A stretch of 64,000 bases of DNA from assembly GCA_026397915.1 (NCBI GenBank), contig JAPLTX010000022.1, forward strand, positions 1 to 64,000, written 5' to 3'. Shown here one piece after another: positions 42,693 through 52,099 of this stretch. Source of the DNA: Verrucomicrobiota bacterium. Lineage in GTDB: Bacteria > Verrucomicrobiota > Verrucomicrobiia > CAIQCK01. The notes below the pieces were generated by a model. It was not told where the DNA came from, ran no database searches, and saw only the letters and a list, made by a program, of their open reading frames with translations. A program made the position numbers and the translations under genes. Within the stretch, counting starts at the first letter, position 1. Each line of letters starts with the position of its first letter.

Positions 42693-44512
42693 AACCGGAC
42701 TTCAAGCGTCTCAGCCACCTCGCCGTGTGCGTCTTGCTCGCAGCGACGTTGACCGCCTCGGCGGCGCCGAAGCCGAACGTCGTCGTCATCCTCGCCGACG
42801 ATTCTGGCTGGGGCGATTACTCCTTCAACGGCAACACGAACCTGCGAACGCCGCAAATTGACTCACTGGCGCGCGCGGGTGCGATGTTCGACCGGTTCTA
42901 CGTCTGCCCGGTCTGTTCGCCGACACGCGCGGAGTTCCTCACGGGTCGCTATCACTTGCGCGGCGGCGTCTACAACGTTACCACCGGCGGCGAACGGCTG
43001 AACCTCAACGAGAAGACCATCGGCGACACCTTCAAGGCGGCGGGCTACGCCACGGGCGCGTTTGGCAAATGGCACAACGGCAGCCAGTGGCCGTATCATC
43101 CCAACGCGCGCGGCTTCGACGAGTATTACGGTTTCACATCGGGCCACTGGGGCGAGTATTTCGACCCGCCGCTGGAGCACAACGGCAAGTTCGTCCGCGG
43201 CAAAGGTTACATTACCGACGACCTCACCAACCACGCAATGACGTTCATCGAGAAAAACAAGGTGCGGCCGTTTTTTTGCTACCTGCCGCTTAACACGCCG
43301 CATTCGCCGTTCTGTGTGCCGGACGAGTATTGGAACCGGTTCAAGGACAAGCCGGTCACGATGCGCGGCAAGGACGGCGCCGACGAGGACCTGCCCGTCA
43401 CGCGATGCGCGCTGGCGATGGTGGAGAACATTGACTGGAACGTCGGCCGCCTCCTGCGCCGGCTCGACACGCTGAAACTCGCCGACAACACCATCGTCAT
43501 TTACTTCTCCGACAACGGGCCGAACAGTTGGCGCTGGAACGGCGGCATGAAAGGCCGCAAAGGCAACACCGACGAGGGCGGCGTGCGCTCGCCGTTCCTG
43601 ATCCGCTGGCCGGGCAAGATCAAACCCGGCACGACCGTCCAGCAGATCGCTGGGGCGATTGACCTGCTGCCAACGCTGGCGAGCATGGCGGACGTGCTGC
43701 GCGTCGGCGACAGGCCGCTCGACGGCAAAGACCTCTCGCCGCTCTTGTTTGGCGACGCGACCGCGGTGCGCGATTGGTCCGACCGGACGATCTTCTCGCA
43801 CTGGGGCGGCAACGTCAGCGCGCGTAGCCAGCGATACCGTCTCGACAACACCGGCACCCTTTTTGACATGGTGACCGATCCCGGCCAACAGACGGACATC
43901 GCGCAACAGCAGCCCGAGGTCGCTGTGAAGATGCGACAGGTCGTCGCCGACTGGCGCAAGGAAGTCGGCGCGAAGGTGCTGCCAGCAAAGGGCAAAGGCA
44001 AGGGCAAGGCGAAGACCGCGGCGCAGCAGATGGACGACCGGCCATTCACCGTCGGCTACGCGGAGTTCCCGATGACGCCGCTGCCGGCGCGCGACGGCGT
44101 TCCGCACGGCGATGTCAAGCGCAGCGCCGGCGCGCCGAACTGCTCCTACTTCGTGAACTGGACTTCGCCGAACGACTCGATGACTTGGGACATCGAAGTC
44201 CACACTGCCGGCAACTACGAGGTCGCGATCCACTACACCTGCCCCTCCGCCGATGCCGGCTCGACCATCGAACTGAGTTCCAAAGACAGCAAAGTCACCG
44301 GCAAAGTCGCGCCTGCGTGGGATCCGCCGCTCATCACGGACCAAGACCGCGTTCCCCGCAAGGGTGAATCTTACTTGAAGGAGTTTCGCCGGCTGAACCT
44401 CGGCAAGATGCGGCTCGAACAAGGTCGCGGTCTGCTGACACTTCGCGCGCTGAAGGTGGCTGGCAAGACCGTAATGGATGTGCGGATGGTTCAACTGACA
44501 CTGATCAAGTAA
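42689..44512 (+). CDS. Secreted sulfatase with C-terminal carbohydrate-binding-like domain
   Basis: 607 residues. A signal peptide (LAVCVLLAATLTASAA) precedes the metal-binding ADDSGWGD. The formylglycine motif C76-S-P-T-R80 (CSPTRAEFLTGRY) marks a type I sulfatase that needs a formylglycine-generating enzyme. GKWHNGS and YFSDNGPNSW complete the active site. A low-complexity KGKGKGKAK linker leads to a 160-residue beta domain (NWTSPNDSMTWDIEVHTAGN). It probably removes sulfate from a polysaccharide. The TauE/SafE exporter nearby could handle the released sulfur oxyanion. Confidence 0.9.
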   Translation: MKPDFKRLSHLAVCVLLAATLTASAAPKPNVVVILADDSGWGDYSFNGNTNLRTPQIDSLARAGAMFDRFYVCPVCSPTRAEFLTGRYHLRGGVYNVTTGGERLNLNEKTIGDTFKAAGYATGAFGKWHNGSQWPYHPNARGFDEYYGFTSGHWGEYFDPPLEHNGKFVRGKGYITDDLTNHAMTFIEKNKVRPFFCYLPLNTPHSPFCVPDEYWNRFKDKPVTMRGKDGADEDLPVTRCALAMVENIDWNVGRLLRRLDTLKLADNTIVIYFSDNGPNSWRWNGGMKGRKGNTDEGGVRSPFLIRWPGKIKPGTTVQQIAGAIDLLPTLASMADVLRVGDRPLDGKDLSPLLFGDATAVRDWSDRTIFSHWGGNVSARSQRYRLDNTGTLFDMVTDPGQQTDIAQQQPEVAVKMRQVVADWRKEVGAKVLPAKGKGKGKAKTAAQQMDDRPFTVGYAEFPMTPLPARDGVPHGDVKRSAGAPNCSYFVNWTSPNDSMTWDIEVHTAGNYEVAIHYTCPSADAGSTIELSSKDSKVTGKVAPAWDPPLITDQDRVPRKGESYLKEFRRLNLGKMRLEQGRGLLTLRALKVAGKTVMDVRMVQLTLIK

Positions 44513-44537
44513 CCTCGAAACGAAAGAGAAACATGCG

Positions 44538-45284
44538 ATGAATATGAAAATGTTTGCCATTGGAGCGGGCTTTCTGCTCGCTGCGATGACACTTTCCGCC
44601 AAGGAGCCGGTGCCTTTGATGACCAAGCCTGGCAAAGAGCTACTCAACGAGGAGTTTTCCGGTGCATCGCTGCCGGCGAAGTGGCAGCCGGGCGGGCGGC
44701 TGAAAAGTTTCAGCATTGTGGACGGTGCGTTGCAGGGCGTGTGCGCGCCTGACGACAGCCACGGGCCAGCCATCTGCGTGCCGGTGGAAGGGCGCAACAT
44801 CACCGTCGGGTTCTCGGTGAAGTTCGCCAAGCCGGGACTGGTGCTGTTCCTGGTGGACGGCGAGAGCAAGTTCGGCGGCACGGCGCATCTGTTGCGCGTC
44901 GCGCTCGGCGGAAAGTTCGCGGCGCTGCAGCAGGACCGCGGTAGCCTCGAATCGAAGCAGGCGCAGGCCGCAGAGAAAGCGAAAGCCGCCAAGGAATATC
45001 GGAAGCCCGCGCCGCCAACCAAGGAACAACTCGCCAATCCGAAGTTCTATCGCACGGAGATGCTCGATCGGAAAGAAACCAAGTTGGACGACGGCCAGTG
45101 GCATCGCGTGCTCGTCGAGATTTGCGGCAACGACGCCGTGGCGCAGGTGGACGGTATCGTGTTGCGCGCGACCGGCAGCGTGTTTGATGAGAAGAAGGCA
45201 CGGCTTTACTTCCTCATCGGCATGAGCGGCACCATGTTGATTGACGACGTGAAGGTGTGGGAGAGCGAACCGCTGAAGCACTGA
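44538..45284 (+). CDS. Secreted LamG/concanavalin-like protein
   Basis: 248 residues with a signal peptide (FAIGAGFLLAAMTLSA). A concanavalin-like sandwich is suggested by LLNEEFSGASLPAKWQPGG, WHRVLVEICGNDAVAQVDG and FLIGMSGTMLIDDVKVWE, typical of DUF1080-like proteins. A charged insert (SKQAQAAEKAKAAKEYRKP) breaks the domain. It may bind or hydrolyse carbohydrate. It lies between the sulfatase and an FAD oxidoreductase on one strand with short gaps. Confidence 0.65.
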   Translation: MNMKMFAIGAGFLLAAMTLSAKEPVPLMTKPGKELLNEEFSGASLPAKWQPGGRLKSFSIVDGALQGVCAPDDSHGPAICVPVEGRNITVGFSVKFAKPGLVLFLVDGESKFGGTAHLLRVALGGKFAALQQDRGSLESKQAQAAEKAKAAKEYRKPAPPTKEQLANPKFYRTEMLDRKETKLDDGQWHRVLVEICGNDAVAQVDGIVLRATGSVFDEKKARLYFLIGMSGTMLIDDVKVWESEPLKH

Positions 45285-45295
45285 CTCATTCGATC

Positions 45296-47377
45296 ATGAA
45301 CGCAATGCACAAATGTCAAACGAAACGCATCTCGCGCTGGGTCGGTTGTCTGCTCGGCCTGTTGTTGCTCGCTCCTGACGTGGTGCGGAGTGACGAGACG
45401 TATGATGTGGTGGTGGTCGGCGGCAGTTCGGGCGGCATTGGCGCCGCGATTGGCGCGGCGCGGCTGGGCGTGAAGGTCGCGCTGGTCGAGGACACGCCGG
45501 TGCTCGGCGGGATGCTCGCCAATGGCATCTCGAACATTGACTGCTATTCGTATGAGTCGCTCAGCGGCGTGTTCGAGGAATTCCGCCGCGCGGTCCAGAA
45601 GCACTACGCGTTGATGATGGACGCGGACCCGTTCTTCAAGCCGTGGAAGAAGGCGCCCAATCACATGGATGGGCGTTCGTTCCAGGCCAACGAGCCGCGG
45701 TTGGGTGGCCGTTGGGAGCCGCATGTTGCCGACGCCATCTGGAAGACGATGGCCGCGCGCTACCCGAAGCTGAAGATCTACTACAAACGTTTCGCCATCG
45801 AAGTTCTCAAGAACGGCAACCGCGTCGTTGGTGTCATCACGGCGACCGACGCGGGCGAGCGGCTCGTGCTGCGCGCACCGGTGATCGTGGATGCCACGCA
45901 CGAGGCGGACGTTGCAGCGTGGGCCGGCGTGCCCTATCGCGTCGGGCGCGAGGCACGTTCGCCGCTGGAGCCACACGCGGGACAAGTTTTTTTCTACAAC
46001 AACACCGGAGAGTTCCTTCCTGGCTCCAACGGCCGGCAGGATCGCGCCGTGCCGTCGTATGGGCTGCGCTTGTGCATCAAGAACTACGCACCCGAAGACG
46101 GCGACGCGCACATCCTGAAGACGCCGCCGCCGGGCTACGATCCTGCCAAGTTCAAGCACGCCTCCTACGGCGGCCAGCCGAGCATGCCGAACAAAAAGTC
46201 CGAGATGAACGTCAACCCTGTCGGCAACGAACTCCAGCAAATCAACTGGGTATGGCCGGAGGGAACCCGCGCAGAACGAAAGCGACTTTACGAAACCTAC
46301 AAAAACAACGCGCTGGCCTACCTCTACTATCTCCAACACGAGAAGAAACTGACCCGCCTTGGCTTGCCGAAGGATGAGTTCGCCGACAACGGCAACGTGC
46401 CGTATCTGGTCTTCATCCGCGAGGCGCGCCGCATCGAGGGCGAGGCCACGATGACCGAGGCCGACGTCAACCCGTTCATCCTCGGCCGCTGCCTCGAACC
46501 GCCGCCGCAGCCGGCAAGCGTCGGCATCGGCCATTACCCGATTGACGCCAAGCCCGTGCGGCCCAAGACCGATGTGACCAAGCCCGACAAGGGCGACGGC
46601 GATTTCTTTCTCGTGAACGTCGCCACCGCGTTTCAGGTGCCCTACGGCGCCATCGTGCCGAAACGCGTGGACGGCCTGCTGGTGCCTGTGGGCCTTTCTG
46701 CAACGCACGTCGCCTTCTCGTCTGTTCGCATGGACCCGACATGGAACGTGCTGGGCCAGGCTGCTGGCATCGCTGCTGCCATGAGTGCCAAACGCGGCAT
46801 TGCTCCCCGCTCGCTGCCCGTCGGCGACCTGCAACGCGAACTGGTCAAACAGAAGGTCAAGCTCGCGTTCTTTTGGGACGTGGACGCCGACCGCGCCGAT
46901 TTTGAGGCCATTCAACTCCTCGCCGTGCGCGGCGCGGCGAAGGCCAATGCCGAGCGGTGTTTCCGCCCGGACGACCCGCTCACGCGTGCGGAAGCCGCAG
47001 TGATGCTGGTTAGCGCGTTCGGTATCTGGCCGAGCGTCAGCAATGCGCACTTCACCGACGTGCCGTGGTCGCATCCGGCGTTTCGCGAAATTGAGACGCT
47101 CTTCGACAACGGCGTCCTCCGTGCCATCGGCGTCGAGCCGCGCTGGCCGGCCGCGGGCGGCTACAACGCCGGCAAGCACTCCGGGTTCACACAGAAGAAC
47201 AATTTCGGTCCTTTCGAGCCGGACAAGCCGGTCACCGATGCCGAATTGCGCCGCATGATCGAACTGCTCGGCGGGCGAAAGTCCGCTCCACCTGCGGACG
47301 CCGCCGCCGCGAAATCGTTGACGCGCGGTGAAGCCTGCTGCGTCGTGTGGGAGAAAATCGCCTCCGGCAAGCCATGA
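45296..47377 (+). CDS. Secreted FAD-dependent oxidoreductase with SLH-like C-terminal segment
   Basis: 693 residues from ATG 45296 with a signal peptide (WVGCLLGLLLLAPDVVRS). The FAD site is YDVVVVGGSSGGIGAAIGAA followed by DTPVLGGMLANGISNID. GLPKDEFADNG is shared with the two paralogues at 39295 and 41019. From about residue 550, FRPDDPLTRAEAAVMLV and HFTDVPWSHPAFREIETL match the S-layer homology pattern, which can hold proteins at the cell surface. It overlaps the TauE/SafE gene (ATGA). Confidence 0.8.
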   Translation: MNAMHKCQTKRISRWVGCLLGLLLLAPDVVRSDETYDVVVVGGSSGGIGAAIGAARLGVKVALVEDTPVLGGMLANGISNIDCYSYESLSGVFEEFRRAVQKHYALMMDADPFFKPWKKAPNHMDGRSFQANEPRLGGRWEPHVADAIWKTMAARYPKLKIYYKRFAIEVLKNGNRVVGVITATDAGERLVLRAPVIVDATHEADVAAWAGVPYRVGREARSPLEPHAGQVFFYNNTGEFLPGSNGRQDRAVPSYGLRLCIKNYAPEDGDAHILKTPPPGYDPAKFKHASYGGQPSMPNKKSEMNVNPVGNELQQINWVWPEGTRAERKRLYETYKNNALAYLYYLQHEKKLTRLGLPKDEFADNGNVPYLVFIREARRIEGEATMTEADVNPFILGRCLEPPPQPASVGIGHYPIDAKPVRPKTDVTKPDKGDGDFFLVNVATAFQVPYGAIVPKRVDGLLVPVGLSATHVAFSSVRMDPTWNVLGQAAGIAAAMSAKRGIAPRSLPVGDLQRELVKQKVKLAFFWDVDADRADFEAIQLLAVRGAAKANAERCFRPDDPLTRAEAAVMLVSAFGIWPSVSNAHFTDVPWSHPAFREIETLFDNGVLRAIGVEPRWPAAGGYNAGKHSGFTQKNNFGPFEPDKPVTDAELRRMIELLGGRKSAPPADAAAAKSLTRGEACCVVWEKIASGKP

Positions 47378-48120
47378 CGTCGGACGTTTTCTGGCAGTGG
47401 GTTTGCGGTATCGCGGGCGCGATCTTCATCGGCGTCGCCAAGGCCGGCTTCGGCGGCGGGCTGGGGCTGCTGATCACGCCGCTGACGGCGCTAGCGTTCC
47501 CGGCGCGCGACGCGCTGGGCATCCTGCTGCCGCTGCTGGTCGCCGGCGATGCGTTCTCGCTCTATCACTACTGGCGGAAGTGGGATTCGCGCAACGTGCT
47601 CTGGCTGATGCCGGGCGCGCTCGCAGGCATCGCGGTGGGACTGACGCTGATCGGCAAGCTGGACGACCACGGGCTGCGGCAGTTCATCGGCGGCGTGGCG
47701 GTGGCGTTCATCGGCATCCAGTGGTTGCGCGACGCGCTGGGCGCGCATCCGGAACGGTATCATCCGAAACACTGGCACGGCGCGCTGTTCGGGTTGGCGG
47801 CGGGCGTGACGACGACAATCGCCCACGCGGCAGGGCCGGTAGTGGCGATGTTCCTGATTCCGCAGCGGCTGTCGAAAGAGTTTTTTGTCGGCACGACGGT
47901 GTTGGTGTTTGCGCTGATCAACTGGATCAAGATGCCGTTTTTCTTTTGGCAGGGCATCTGCACTCTGGAGACATTCAAGCAGAGTCTTTGGCTGATGCCG
48001 GTGGTGCCGGTGGGGGTGTGGATCGGCGTCTGGTGTAACCGCAAGCTCTCGCCGACGTGGTTTATGCGGGTCGTTTACGTGGTCGTGTTTGCCACGGGCC
48101 TGGAGTTGCTCTTCCACTGA
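47374..48120 (+). CDS. TauE/SafE-family sulfite or organosulfur exporter
   Basis: 248 residues with about eight membrane helices. The family start GIAGAIFIGVAKAGFGGGLG and the second-half mirror HWHGALFGLAAGVTTTIAHA are the two TauE repeats. ATG 47374 overlaps the upstream stop. Such proteins export sulfite, sulfoacetate or related anions. Placement in the sulfatase operon is consistent with export of sulfur oxyanions released from polysaccharides, which is an inference. Confidence 0.87.
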   Translation: MTSDVFWQWVCGIAGAIFIGVAKAGFGGGLGLLITPLTALAFPARDALGILLPLLVAGDAFSLYHYWRKWDSRNVLWLMPGALAGIAVGLTLIGKLDDHGLRQFIGGVAVAFIGIQWLRDALGAHPERYHPKHWHGALFGLAAGVTTTIAHAAGPVVAMFLIPQRLSKEFFVGTTVLVFALINWIKMPFFFWQGICTLETFKQSLWLMPVVPVGVWIGVWCNRKLSPTWFMRVVYVVVFATGLELLFH

Positions 48121-48162
48121 GCGGGCAGCGGCACGACGCGGCAACGACCGACACCGACACGC

Positions 48163-49011
48163 CTACCGTCTTGCAGGACGCAGGTTGACGAATTGCAGCG
48201 CGCGGTCCCAGTCGAATGCGATCAGCGCATCGCGGCTTTCTTGATCCCTGAAGATGGCGACAACCTTGGGGACGAACAACAGGGAAAAGAGCGGATCGCT
48301 TTGAGTGATCACCTTGTTTGCCACAGAATCTTCCAGCGCGTCATGGATGGCCTTGCAGGACAGCAAGCGAAGCGCATCGGGATAGAGCACGAACCGGTCG
48401 CGTTTTTCCGGGGAATCGGCCAGCGCGCCCAGGAACGTAGCGGCGGCGTAGAATTTCGGGGGCACGGGATCCAGATCATTCAGCTTCGAGTTCCTCACCG
48501 CTTCGGCGTAGAAACTGGCACGCAGGTCGTTCTTGGCGTTGCTAACAAACGCCGCAAAGGTTCCCTCCGCTGGCGCGGAGCGACCCGGGCGCGAGGCCAG
48601 CGGTTGGAAAAGCCAGGCAACATAGCCGAGCGTGCATACCGCCCAGAGAAACACAAACGCCACCGCCAGCCCTTGAACGAAGCCGATGAACAGGCCGACT
48701 CTTTTGTTGAAGCCGAAACTCCACGCGCCACCTTCGGTCCCGATAACAATGCGGTTGACGATGCGGCCTGTGATGGAAATCACCAGCCAGATAACCAACG
48801 CCGCAATGCCAACCGCCACGCTGCGCTCCCAGACGGGATTCTGTGTGATGTGGGTCGCCACGACCGGCTGGAACAGACTGGCCAACTGCGGCGACAGCAG
48901 GATCGCGCCCGCCAGCGCGGCGAGGTTGGCGATGGCGCGAACACCTCCGCGGAGGAAGCCCGCAATCGCCTGCCAAAGAATCAGGATCGCAGCAACGATA
49001 GAAGCGTTCAT
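48163..49011 (-). CDS. CvpA-family membrane protein
   Basis: 282 residues from ATG 49011 (GAGAGG lies about 6 bases upstream on the minus strand; 49035 is an alternative). Four hydrophobic helices occupy the first 150 residues, with AIAGFLRGGVRAIANLAALA and GLFIGFVQGLAVAFVFLWA as the CvpA hallmarks, followed by a 120-residue soluble tail. CvpA proteins are needed for envelope stability or colicin V production in E. coli; the mechanism is not known. It converges with the TauE/SafE gene. Confidence 0.78.
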   Translation of the reverse strand: MNASIVAAILILWQAIAGFLRGGVRAIANLAALAGAILLSPQLASLFQPVVATHITQNPVWERSVAVGIAALVIWLVISITGRIVNRIVIGTEGGAWSFGFNKRVGLFIGFVQGLAVAFVFLWAVCTLGYVAWLFQPLASRPGRSAPAEGTFAAFVSNAKNDLRASFYAEAVRNSKLNDLDPVPPKFYAAATFLGALADSPEKRDRFVLYPDALRLLSCKAIHDALEDSVANKVITQSDPLFSLLFVPKVVAIFRDQESRDALIAFDWDRALQFVNLRPARR

Positions 49012-49110
49012 GTCATTCCTCTCCCGCTCCACCAACGTTGAACCATGTTGATCGGTCCGCGGTTCTCAAACGCGCCGATGCCTGCTGCCAGCCCATCGGC
49101 TCGCGTCGGG

Positions 49111-50151
49111 CTACGCCTTCTTCAACGCGGCGCGCACTTCTTCGAGATGGCCGGCCGAGCCAAGCATCTGGTTCTTCCCTGCAATCATCTTGGCATATTC
49201 GGCAATGAATGGTTTACCAAAATCACGCAGGTCAAATTTCTCAGGCATATCGCGGAACAACTCGCGATGCACGCGCGTCCAAACCAGACGGCCGTCGGTG
49301 TCAATGTTCACCTTGCAGACGCCCATCTTGCCCGCCTTGGCCAGATCTTCCTCCGGCACACCGCTGGAGTCTTTGATCTTGCCGCCGGCGGCGTTGATGC
49401 GGTCCACCTCCGACTTCGGCACACTGGAGCTTCCATGCAACACCATTGGAAAACCGGGCAGCAGCTTCTTGATCTCCGTCACGACCTCGAAATGCAGGCC
49501 CAGCTTCTTGCCGGGTTCGGCCTTAAACTTGAACGCGCCGTGGCTGGTGCCGATCGCCACCGCCAGCGAATCGCAACCGCTGCGGGTGACGAAGTCCTTC
49601 GCCTCCGCCGGGTTGGTGAGCTTCACCGTGCCGACCACATGCTCCTCAACGCCACCGAGCTGGCCGAGTTCCGCCTCCACCGAGATGCCCTTGGCGTGCG
49701 CGCGATCCGCCACGCGCCTGGTGATGGCGATGTTGTTATAAAGACGGGCGTCTTCTTTGGTTCCCCCGGGCTTCCCATTCTTATCCAGCGGCCCGCCCTC
49801 TTGCGCTAACGCCGCCTTTTCGTCGAATGGAAAGTGGCTCGCGTCAATCATCACCGAGCTATAGAAGCCGGAATCAATGCAGTCGTAGCAGGTCGCTTCG
49901 TCGCCGTGGTCGAGATGAACGGCAAAGATGGCCTCGGGGTAAACCTGGTCGGCGGCACGGACGATGGCCTCCAGGAACAGCTTGTCCGTGTATTTGCGTG
50001 CGCCTTGACTGAACTGAAGGATGAACGGTGCTTTGCTGTCGAGACAACCGCGGAAAAGGCCAACGGTTTGCTCGAGATTGTTGATGTTATATGCACCGAT
50101 GGCGTATTTGCCGTAGGCGCATTTGAAGAGTTTGGTTGTCGTAACGATCAT
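49111..50151 (-). CDS. fba: Class II fructose-bisphosphate aldolase
   Basis: 346 residues with the zinc site HLDHGDEATCYD, ASHFPFDE, EAELGQLGGVE, the second metal-ligand region GTSHGAFKF and LHGSSSVPKSEVDRINAAGG. It catalyses fructose 1,6-bisphosphate to glyceraldehyde 3-phosphate plus dihydroxyacetone phosphate in the cytoplasm. The presence of long loops places it with the FbaA-like branch rather than the tagatose-bisphosphate one, though this is not certain. It is a single-gene unit divergent from the DUF4062 gene. Confidence 0.92.
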   Translation of the reverse strand: MIVTTTKLFKCAYGKYAIGAYNINNLEQTVGLFRGCLDSKAPFILQFSQGARKYTDKLFLEAIVRAADQVYPEAIFAVHLDHGDEATCYDCIDSGFYSSVMIDASHFPFDEKAALAQEGGPLDKNGKPGGTKEDARLYNNIAITRRVADRAHAKGISVEAELGQLGGVEEHVVGTVKLTNPAEAKDFVTRSGCDSLAVAIGTSHGAFKFKAEPGKKLGLHFEVVTEIKKLLPGFPMVLHGSSSVPKSEVDRINAAGGKIKDSSGVPEEDLAKAGKMGVCKVNIDTDGRLVWTRVHRELFRDMPEKFDLRDFGKPFIAEYAKMIAGKNQMLGSAGHLEEVRAALKKA

Positions 50152-50347
50152 GTTTCTTGTTGCTCTTTCTGTTCTCCGGGAATTCCCGGTCGTGGAAGCT
50201 TACAAAGCGGCCTCACGCGTGGCAATAGTGAAAATGGCATGGAGGCTTTTTTACGTTGACGGGCCAGAGCAGCGGCGTAGGATGCGCGCCGTTGAGGTAT
50301 GAAGGCGGTGGAACCATTGAACGTAGTGTTGAAGAAAACGTAAGAGT
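50152..50347. promoter_or_regulatory. divergent region with a 14-bp palindrome
   Basis: 196 bp separate fba (minus) and the DUF4062 gene (plus). A perfect palindrome, CCGGGAATTCCCGG, lies at 50176-50189, about 25 bp upstream of the fba start. Its nearness to the fba start suggests an operator, but no regulator is linked to it. The rest shows no clear motif. Confidence 0.35.
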
Positions 50348-52099
50348 ATGCCCGACATAACCCGACGCCGTTACGAGGTCTTCGTGGGTTCGACGTTCGA
50401 AGAACTCAAGGATGCTCGACAACAGATTATCGAAGCTATTCTTCTCGCGGGACATATCCCATGTGGCACAGAACTATGGCCAGCCGAGCCGCAGCCACCT
50501 ACTGGAGTTATTCAAGGCTACCTTCGTCCCTGTGACATCCACGTGCTCATCGTGGGACATCGTTACGGAAGTCTGGTTCCGAAGCAGCTAATCCCGAAGG
50601 AACCAGCGTGCAAGATTCCTGACCAAGGAGTTTCTTGCAAAATGCTTTGCAGCGCTAAGGAGACTCAGTCGAGCCGGGAATTCATCGGCAAGACAGGCTC
50701 GACGGAGTCTTGCCCCACCACGGAAGCGGAGTTTTGCAAGCACCTCCAAGAAGTGAGTTTCACCCACTGGGAGTATCTACAATCGGTGGTCAGCAATCGT
50801 CCGATCATCGTGTTTTTGCAGGACGACACAGAAGTGGATGAGGAACGTAAAAAGCTTCCGAAGGGCGATCCTGATCTTGCACATGAGAAAAGATTTAGCA
50901 AATTCCGCGACAAACTGAAGAAGCAGGACAAATTCATGCTTGTGCGCTTCTCAAACACCTCAATGGGAATCCCTAAACTTGCGATGCAGTGCATTGCCGC
51001 CCTCAGTAGATTGACCAGTTCCGGGTTAATGCCTACTTCAAGCGGGTGGATTCGGGCGGATAGCAGAGATGCAGAAACACTACGCGCGATCGAAGGCAAC
51101 GCATTTCTTAAACGAGTAATGGATCAAATCCGGCAATTTGAAGTCCTTGCTGACCGAGTGACACAGAACATCGGGGCCAAGGAAGCGATGGCGCAACATT
51201 TTTGGTTTTTCATGCAGTCACGCATCCGTGCATGGGGTCAGAAAATCAATGGCAAGCGACACTCTGAATACTCTGCTGACCGTGGCACGAATCTTTTTTT
51301 CGAGAGCGGGTCGTCACTGGCTTATGTTGCTCTGGAGTTTGAGCGCGCCGTGCTAAATGAAGCCGGAGTAAGGGAGGACTGGCACATACGCACCAACAAC
51401 ATTCTATGCCTGCTCGAGTTCGATCTCTACACCGCAATTGATGGACGGTGCTTTCCTGATGGGAAACCTGACCCGCGCGACAAATACGGGGCCATCTTCC
51501 CGCACGATTGGGGTGTGCTGCATCGGGAACCACCGATCGAACCTCGCAAGTGCCTGTCAAATGAGGAGCGCTGCGCAGTGGACAAACTCCGCAAAGAGTT
51601 TCAAGAACACGGACCGACGTTTGTTCTCGCAGCTACTTCTGGCTGGGATACCAATTTGAGTAATCCAGAGTTTCGGAGTAATCCAGAGTTCCAAGGACCG
51701 CACGTCGGTAGCCACAAGAATATGCTGTTCAAACGGGTGGTTTTCACTGCTGGCTATCCGCTAGTGCTATTTATAGATGCTGAAAAGCTCGGATATCAAC
51801 GGCAACGCAATTGCTATCCGGTCTTTGGCGCCGACCTGCCGATGGGCACTTGGTTGAACGAACAACCTGTCGCCGTGTGTGTCGGTTGGGAATGGCCCAA
51901 ACGAGGCTCCAAGCAGCCAACCAAGATGGCAAAGGTTTTCGAGCCACGCAATAAGGCTGAATACGTCAGGAATATCCTTCCGGGATTGGGTTTCAGTGAA
52001 GAATTCTTTTGTGAAGAACGTGTGGATCGTGCTGGCATTCGCACCGGCGCGATCTTGCTCGCAAACAAAAAATTCCGCGAAGAACTCGCCGATGTGTAA
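50348..52099 (+). CDS. DUF4062-domain protein of unknown function, AT-richer than neighbours
   Basis: 583 residues, no signal or membrane segment. The N-terminus has the DUF4062 pattern: RRYEVFVGSTFEELKDARQQ, PCGTELWPA, CDIHVLIVGHRYGSL, and SFTHWEYLQSVVSNRPIIVFL after a 60-residue insert. The remaining 330 residues are unrecognised, with a 6-residue tandem repeat SNPEFR-SNPEFQ. DUF4062 is related to TIR/SEFIR-like folds and often precedes NTPase or repeat domains in conflict systems. None is present here. GC is clearly lower (for example 23 of 60 in 50881-50940), suggesting transfer. It stands alone between fba and etfB. Confidence 0.7.
   Translation: MPDITRRRYEVFVGSTFEELKDARQQIIEAILLAGHIPCGTELWPAEPQPPTGVIQGYLRPCDIHVLIVGHRYGSLVPKQLIPKEPACKIPDQGVSCKMLCSAKETQSSREFIGKTGSTESCPTTEAEFCKHLQEVSFTHWEYLQSVVSNRPIIVFLQDDTEVDEERKKLPKGDPDLAHEKRFSKFRDKLKKQDKFMLVRFSNTSMGIPKLAMQCIAALSRLTSSGLMPTSSGWIRADSRDAETLRAIEGNAFLKRVMDQIRQFEVLADRVTQNIGAKEAMAQHFWFFMQSRIRAWGQKINGKRHSEYSADRGTNLFFESGSSLAYVALEFERAVLNEAGVREDWHIRTNNILCLLEFDLYTAIDGRCFPDGKPDPRDKYGAIFPHDWGVLHREPPIEPRKCLSNEERCAVDKLRKEFQEHGPTFVLAATSGWDTNLSNPEFRSNPEFQGPHVGSHKNMLFKRVVFTAGYPLVLFIDAEKLGYQRQRNCYPVFGADLPMGTWLNEQPVAVCVGWEWPKRGSKQPTKMAKVFEPRNKAEYVRNILPGLGFSEEFFCEERVDRAGIRTGAILLANKKFREELADV

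Noticed and set aside
42863-45037. Long antisense frame (724 codons) opposite the sulfatase
   Set aside because: No motif, low-complexity composition, and it would cross the gap between two good genes.
45206-47179. Long antisense frame (657 codons) opposite the FAD oxidoreductase
   Set aside because: Composition of a shadow frame; the plus-strand gene is well supported.
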